NCBI GenBank assembly: GCA_023299945.1
Contig: JALZVZ010000051.1
Span: 1 to 6,617 of the forward strand
From: Altererythrobacter sp.
GTDB lineage: Bacteria > Pseudomonadota > Alphaproteobacteria > Sphingomonadales > Sphingomonadaceae
Direction of reading: 5' to 3'
DNA length: 6,617 bases
Below the pieces are notes generated by a model. That model made no database searches and was not told where the DNA came from. It worked only from the letters and a program-made list of their open reading frames with translations. Below, in pieces: positions 1-3,655 of the stretch (position 1 is the stretch's first letter; each line of letters opens with the position of its first letter). Made by a program: the position numbers and the translations under genes.

Positions 1-230
1 TTCACCCGGGCATGGCTCGATGCTGGGCTTACCGGAATCGAGTTCAGACCAATGGTTGGATAGGCGCTGTCAGAGCAAATGCACCGATTAGCAGAATGCG
101 TTGATCGGGTAGCTTTGCCAATTGGAGACTAGTTGCGATTAGACTGAAAGCACCTGGCTGACCACTTCTTTGAACAGGCCTATTGGTGGCACCCCGGATC
201 GAATGTCAGCGAGCCCCAACTTGTTAAATC

Positions 231-258
231 TTGTTGAGCTGATGTTACAAGGTATTAA
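231..258 (+). promoter_or_regulatory. candidate sigma70-like promoter of the operon
   Basis: TTGTTG at 231-236 resembles a -35 element, and TATTAA at 253-258 resembles a -10 element. The spacer is 16 bases and the pair lies inside the AT-rich stretch about 100 bases before the first gene. A second -10-like hexamer, CATAAT at 277-282, has no good -35 partner. The whole cluster has no other obvious promoter before its first gene, so transcription probably starts here, but alphaproteobacterial promoters are degenerate and this is a motif match by eye only. Confidence 0.3.
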
Positions 259-342
259 TAGTTCAAGAAATTAACCCATAATTTACCGTGATTATCCATT
301 TGTCCTCAGCGGTTGATCCACATCGGGTCAATTGAAAAAATT

Positions 343-346
343 AGGA
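343..346 (+). promoter_or_regulatory. ribosome binding site deciding the gene A start
   Basis: AGGA at 343-346 is followed by 11 bases before ATG 358. It favours ATG 358 over the in-frame TTG at 313, which has no purine-rich sequence in front of it. Starting at 358 also puts the basic n-region directly before the hydrophobic core of the signal peptide. Confidence 0.55.
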
Positions 347-357
347 CCGACAAGAAA

Positions 358-2025
358 ATGGCTTGGGTAATCAAGAGGACATCGGGTGTAAAAGCAGTTT
401 TGCTTGGCGCTGCGGCAGTCGCGGCAACGGCCATGCCCTCGGGCGCTGCGGCACAGGCAGCTCCTGATACATGTGACGCTGCGACCAATCTGATGACCAA
501 TGGCGGTTTTGAGTTACCTGATAGCGGGACGGGCACGCCGCCAACGGTGCAGCAAGTCAACGAAAATAGTGTCCCTGGCTGGTCAACCAGCGAAGGTTCC
601 AATCTGATTGAGATTTGGGAGAGCGGTTTTTCCGCAAACCCCAGAGCTGGCGTTCCCGTTACGCCTTCGCATACTGGCGACCAATTTGCAGAGATTAACG
701 CCCAATCGTCTGGCGGAACATTATCTCAAATCGTGAATGTGAACCCAAATGCAGAGGTAGTGCTCACTTGGGCACACCGAGGGCGTCCCAATAACAGCAC
801 GGGTGCAACGCTGAGCCAAACCGCGTCATTAGCTCTTACCGACAATTCAGGTGCGAGCGTCAACTCGGGAGCATTTTCGGCAGATTCCACCGCATGGATC
901 GAGCACAGTCAAACCTTGGCTACTGGTAATACCGCAACACAACTGACCGTTGCTTTCACCTCTTTGACTGCAGGCAGCTCTTCAGCTCAAGGCAATTTTC
1001 TCGATAGCATAACAGCCTGCCAAACGTTCCTGACCTTCGCTGCCGAAGAGACTACACGCAATGATGTTGATGGCAGTGGCGGTGATAGCGCCGGGGACAT
1101 TGCAACCATCCAATACACAATCAGTAACCCTTCTGGCAATGCGCGCGGCCTTGATGATGTGACTGTCACAGATCCATTGCTTGGCACTTTTACAATTGCA
1201 TCTCCAACCTCTGGAGACACCGATGGAGACGGAATTCTCGACCCAGGTGAAACGTGGATCGTAACGCGACCCTACACACTTACTCAACAAGATTTGGACG
1301 ATGCCGCAGACACTCCGGGTTTTGAGTTGACGCCAACAGCAAATTCCACCGGGGATACTGGCGACAATGTTCTAAATTCCAATCCCGCATCTTATACGGT
1401 CCCGATCACTACTGTTGATCTGGTTGCGGTGAATGACAGCACAATAGCTGAGCCGGGTGAAAACAATGTGCTCAACGTATTGACTGGCGACACATTCGAC
1501 GGGAATGCAGCGACGACGACGAACGCTTCATTGAGTGTTGCGACTGGTTCGGCGGTCCCGCCGCAGCTTACGTTCAACCCAGCCACAGGCAATGTGAGTG
1601 TTGTCGCAGGAACGCCTCCAGGCCCTTACAGCTTTGACTATGAAATTTGCGAACAAGCAAATCCACCAAATTGCGAGATCGCAACAGCGACTGTCACCGT
1701 AGCTTCTGCGCCGCAATTGGAAATGACGAAAGTGGCCGACGATGATGAGGCTGTGACAGTCGGCCAGCTCGTCACTTACACTTACACGATCACCAACCGT
1801 GGCAATGTAAATGTTCTCGGCGTGACCGTGGGCGATGTGCACAATGGCTCTGGCCCAGCGCCAACGCCAGCCAGTGAAACTTTGACAGCTGACAATAACG
1901 CGGTCGGCGATTCAACCGATGCAGACGCCAATAACGGCATATGGGACGTGTTGGCTCCGGGAGATGTTGTGACCTTCACCGGAACTTACACAGTCACACA
2001 GGCTGACATCGACAATTTACAATAA
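358..2025 (+). CDS. gene A: secreted DUF11-type repeat protein with N-terminal carbohydrate-binding-like domain; possible fibre tip
   Basis: The product has 555 residues. A Sec signal peptide spans about residues 1-34 (K6, R7, K12, an Ala/Leu-rich core, cleavage near AQA-AP). Residues about 39-221 contain an 'NGGFE...VPGW', 'IEIWESGF', 'GDQFAEINA', 'HRGRPN' signature, which I recognise as the jelly-roll/carbohydrate-binding-like module often placed before DUF11 repeats; C39 and C221 bracket it and may pair. Residues about 223-352 form a complete DUF11-like (DUF7507-type) domain with a calcium-type loop DTDGDGILDPGE at 287-298. Residues 353-448 are one Ig-like repeat ending in the ICE-x2-NP-x-NC motif. 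Residues 449-555 are a second DUF11-like domain that stops at QADIDNLQ, without the last two strands that the internal copy has. No membrane anchor, sortase signal or autotransporter domain is visible. Its role as tip adhesin is inferred from position and architecture. Gene call is firm, function is not. Confidence 0.93.
   Translation: MAWVIKRTSGVKAVLLGAAAVAATAMPSGAAAQAAPDTCDAATNLMTNGGFELPDSGTGTPPTVQQVNENSVPGWSTSEGSNLIEIWESGFSANPRAGVPVTPSHTGDQFAEINAQSSGGTLSQIVNVNPNAEVVLTWAHRGRPNNSTGATLSQTASLALTDNSGASVNSGAFSADSTAWIEHSQTLATGNTATQLTVAFTSLTAGSSSAQGNFLDSITACQTFLTFAAEETTRNDVDGSGGDSAGDIATIQYTISNPSGNARGLDDVTVTDPLLGTFTIASPTSGDTDGDGILDPGETWIVTRPYTLTQQDLDDAADTPGFELTPTANSTGDTGDNVLNSNPASYTVPITTVDLVAVNDSTIAEPGENNVLNVLTGDTFDGNAATTTNASLSVATGSAVPPQLTFNPATGNVSVVAGTPPGPYSFDYEICEQANPPNCEIATATVTVASAPQLEMTKVADDDEAVTVGQLVTYTYTITNRGNVNVLGVTVGDVHNGSGPAPTPASETLTADNNAVGDSTDADANNGIWDVLAPGDVVTFTGTYTVTQADIDNLQ
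1414..1701 (+). repeat. Ig-like Cys-pair repeat in gene A (single copy)
   Basis: This segment encodes residues 353-448 of gene A. It follows the pattern AVND...NVLTGDT...LTFNPATGNVSV...PYSFDYEICEQANPPNC...ATVTV. It is the first of seven copies of the same domain in the window (one here, three in gene B, three in gene C). The two cysteines, eight positions apart near the end, are present in all seven and probably form a disulfide in the oxidising exterior. Confidence 0.85.
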
Positions 2026-2100
2026 TTTACCCAGCGTGTGAACCGAGCGGAAACAACTACTCGTCTAGCGCGCAGTCCAATTGATTACGGACAAATTCTT

Positions 2101-2106
2101 AGAGGA
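2101..2106 (+). promoter_or_regulatory. strong ribosome binding site of gene B
   Basis: AGAGGA is followed by 6 bases before ATG 2113, a near-ideal arrangement. It fixes the start of gene B at 2113 and argues against the in-frame GTG at 2038. It lies in a weak AT-rich inverted repeat (AAATTC 2093-2098, GAATTT 2105-2110), whose stability is doubtful. Confidence 0.8.
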
Positions 2107-2112
2107 ATTTTC

Positions 2113-3576
2113 ATGACCGAGTTACTGAGTACTTCGAACCGCCCATCACGCGCTTCTATCAAACGGCTGGCTTTGGCTTCTGTTGCCGCCATTCCACTGG
2201 CAGTGGGTCTTGCGGCCCCGGCCCATGCGCAAATCGTCAATACGGCGACTGTAACAGGCACACCAGATTCCGGCACTTTGCCTCCAGAGCAAGCCACAGA
2301 ATCTGTGACCGTTGCGCTGCCTATTGCTGCTGTTAACGACACAGCCACTGGTGTTAATGGCGCGACCGGCGATCCAGCCGTCTTGAATGTACTGACCGGC
2401 GATACGTTGGACGGAAACACTCCTACTGCGAGCGAGGTTGATATTAGCGTTGCAGTGGGTTCAACCGTACCCAGTGAGCTGACCTTTGATCCAAACACCG
2501 GCGCTGTTGGCGTTGTTGCAGGCACTCCGGCTGGCACATACAGTTTCGATTACACTATTTGTGAAGCAACAAACCCGGGCAACTGCTCTACCGCGACAGT
2601 AACTGTAACCGTTGATCCTAGCCCGATTGTAGCGACAAATGACACCCGAACAGGCGTTAATGGCGCGACCGGCGAAACGGGCGCTCTAAATGTTCTAACG
2701 GGTGATACTGTGAACGCTGCCACCGCAACAGTAACGAACGGCATTCTGTCTGTTCCTGCTACAAATGGCGCAGGTGATCCAAACGCAGTTCCAAGCGAAT
2801 TGGTGTTTGACCTAAACGATGGTTCGATCGACGTCTTGCCTGGAACACCAGCTGGCACTTACAGCTTTGAATATCAAATCTGTGAGACATTGAACCCGGC
2901 AAATTGTGACACCGCAGTCGCAACCATCACTGTTGATCCAAGCCCGATTGTTGCAACAAATGACAGTGCATCTGGCATTGACGGTATTACCGGTGACACC
3001 GATGCGTTGAATGTTCTGACCGGTGATACTGTGAACGGTGCCACCGCGACAGTGACGAACGGCATTCTGTCTGTTCCTGCTACAAATGGCGCAGGCGATC
3101 CAAATGCAGTTCCAAGCGAGCTGACTTTTGATCCAGCGACCGGGACCGTCGGTGTGGTTCCAGGTACCTTGGCTGGCACCTACAGCTTTGACTATCAAAT
3201 CTGTGAGACATTGAACCCAAGCAACTGCGATATCGCAACCGCTACTGTCGATGTCGCATCGGCGCCTTCGCTGAGCATGACAAAGGTCGCTGACGACACT
3301 GAATTTGTCACTGTGGGTCAGGTTATTACCTATACTTACACCGTGACCAATGACGGTAACGTAGTGATCCGCGGCGTTGCTGTCGGCGATACGCACAATG
3401 CTGCGGGCGCTGCACCGACACCGACCAATGAAACTCTGCTGACCGATGGCGGTACAGCTGGCGATTCAACGGATGCGGGTGTTGACGGTAGCTGGGATGT
3501 TCTCGCACCCGGTGACACCATCACCTTCACCGGCACTTACACGGTGCAGCAGGCCGATATCGACAACCTGCAGTAA
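2113..3576 (+). CDS. gene B: secreted Ig-like repeat protein with split DUF11-like ends; possible fibre shaft subunit
   Basis: The product has 487 residues. Its signal peptide ends at AHA (residue 39), so the mature protein begins QIVNTATVTGTPDSGTL. Residues 40-71 match the last two strands of a DUF11-like domain, detached from any such domain. Three Ig-like repeats follow (about 72-166, 172-273, 279-380), each with the ICE-x2-NP-x-NC cysteine pair. Residues 382-487 are a DUF11-like domain about 70% identical by eye to the C-terminal domain of gene A and ending identically at QADIDNLQ-stop. The gene lies 87 bases after gene A, in the same frame, with its own strong ribosome binding site. The protein thus has a donor-like segment at one end and an incomplete acceptor-like domain at the other. 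It could polymerise head to tail, bridge A and C, or close on itself; the sequence does not decide among these. No enzymatic motif is visible. Confidence 0.95.
   Translation: MTELLSTSNRPSRASIKRLALASVAAIPLAVGLAAPAHAQIVNTATVTGTPDSGTLPPEQATESVTVALPIAAVNDTATGVNGATGDPAVLNVLTGDTLDGNTPTASEVDISVAVGSTVPSELTFDPNTGAVGVVAGTPAGTYSFDYTICEATNPGNCSTATVTVTVDPSPIVATNDTRTGVNGATGETGALNVLTGDTVNAATATVTNGILSVPATNGAGDPNAVPSELVFDLNDGSIDVLPGTPAGTYSFEYQICETLNPANCDTAVATITVDPSPIVATNDSASGIDGITGDTDALNVLTGDTVNGATATVTNGILSVPATNGAGDPNAVPSELTFDPATGTVGVVPGTLAGTYSFDYQICETLNPSNCDIATATVDVASAPSLSMTKVADDTEFVTVGQVITYTYTVTNDGNVVIRGVAVGDTHNAAGAAPTPTNETLLTDGGTAGDSTDAGVDGSWDVLAPGDTITFTGTYTVQQADIDNLQ
2326..3255 (+). repeat. three Ig-like Cys-pair repeats in gene B
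   Basis: Residues 72-381 of gene B comprise three copies of the domain, each with an AxND opening, NVLTGDT, a 'P(S)EL.FD...G.v.V' segment, GTxAGTYSF.Y and the ICE...NP.NC pair. Copies 2 and 3 are more alike than either is to copy 1 and share an inserted block, ILSVPATNGAGDPNAVPSEL, missing from copy 1. Their similarity extends to the DNA. Confidence 0.88.
2611..3252 (+). repeat. tandem 321-bp DNA duplication (2611-2931 and 2932-3252)
   Basis: The two halves align without gaps at an offset of exactly 321 bases, or 107 codons. GTTGATCC is found at 2611 and 2932, and TACAGCTTTGA at 2860 and 3181. The longest identical tract I found by eye is 41 bases, 2734-2774 against 3055-3095. Synonymous differences elsewhere indicate some age, so the identical block may reflect later gene conversion. 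The duplication preserves the reading frame and adds one whole Ig-like domain. Confidence 0.9.
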
Positions 3577-3582
3577 TGAAAC

Positions 3583-3619
3583 GTGCGCGGCTGGCCCTGT
3601 CATGCAGAGCCAGCCGCAC
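3583..3619 (+). other. GC-rich hairpin between genes B and C
   Basis: GCGGCTGG at 3587-3594 is perfectly complementary to CCAGCCGC at 3610-3617, giving an 8-bp stem. GT at 3583-3584 can pair with AC at 3618-3619 across a two-base bulge, and CTG/CAG inside the 15-base loop can form a small inner stem. It starts 7 bases after the gene B stop codon. No T-tract follows, so it does not look like a standard intrinsic terminator. It could stabilise the upstream message, mark a processing site or attenuate gene C. Confidence 0.55.
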
Positions 3620-3655
3620 CGTTCCTCAGCCAATTAAAACCTTGTGAGTCTCGCC

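Larger units (their letters stand above)
1..357. other. upstream non-coding region, no gene supported
   Basis: No reading frame of useful length with a start and a ribosome binding site is present here on either strand. Frame 1 is open from the left edge to a TAG at 61-63 and reads FTRAWLDAGLTGIEFRPMVG; it could be the tail of an upstream gene, but 20 residues cannot establish that. From about 220 to 300 the sequence becomes clearly AT-rich compared with the rest of the window, as expected for the promoter region of the downstream operon. CTTGTT occurs twice, at 220-225 and 230-235, ten bases apart. No tRNA, riboswitch or T-tracted terminator hairpin was recognised. Confidence 0.6.

Noticed and set aside
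1..63. Possible C-terminal tail of an upstream gene (FTRAWLDAGLTGIEFRPMVG)
   Set aside because: Twenty residues up to a TAG are too short to identify, and the other two forward frames are open for similar distances from the edge.
253..279. TTAA at 255-258 and TTAACCCAT at 271-279, resembling a CtrA binding site
   Set aside because: The spacing between the TTAA elements is 12 bases rather than the 7 of the full alphaproteobacterial CtrA motif, and in an AT-rich stretch TTAA is expected by chance.
313..357. TTG 313 as the start of gene A, adding 15 residues
   Set aside because: No ribosome binding site precedes it, and it would put a mixed polar stretch ahead of an otherwise standard signal peptide that begins at ATG 358.
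2093..2110. AAATTC/GAATTT inverted repeat around the gene B ribosome binding site as a regulatory hairpin or thermometer
   Set aside because: Six mostly A-T pairs with a six-base loop would be unstable, and no supporting structure is visible around it.
2038..2112. GTG 2038 as the start of gene B
   Set aside because: ATG 2113 has AGAGGA at ideal spacing and begins a typical signal peptide; the upstream extension is not signal-like.
2023..2232. Sequencing error or mobile insertion splitting one large protein between A and B
   Set aside because: The intervening DNA carries a proper stop, a strong ribosome binding site and a full signal peptide, shows no insertion-sequence ends or target duplication, and the same split recurs between B and C.
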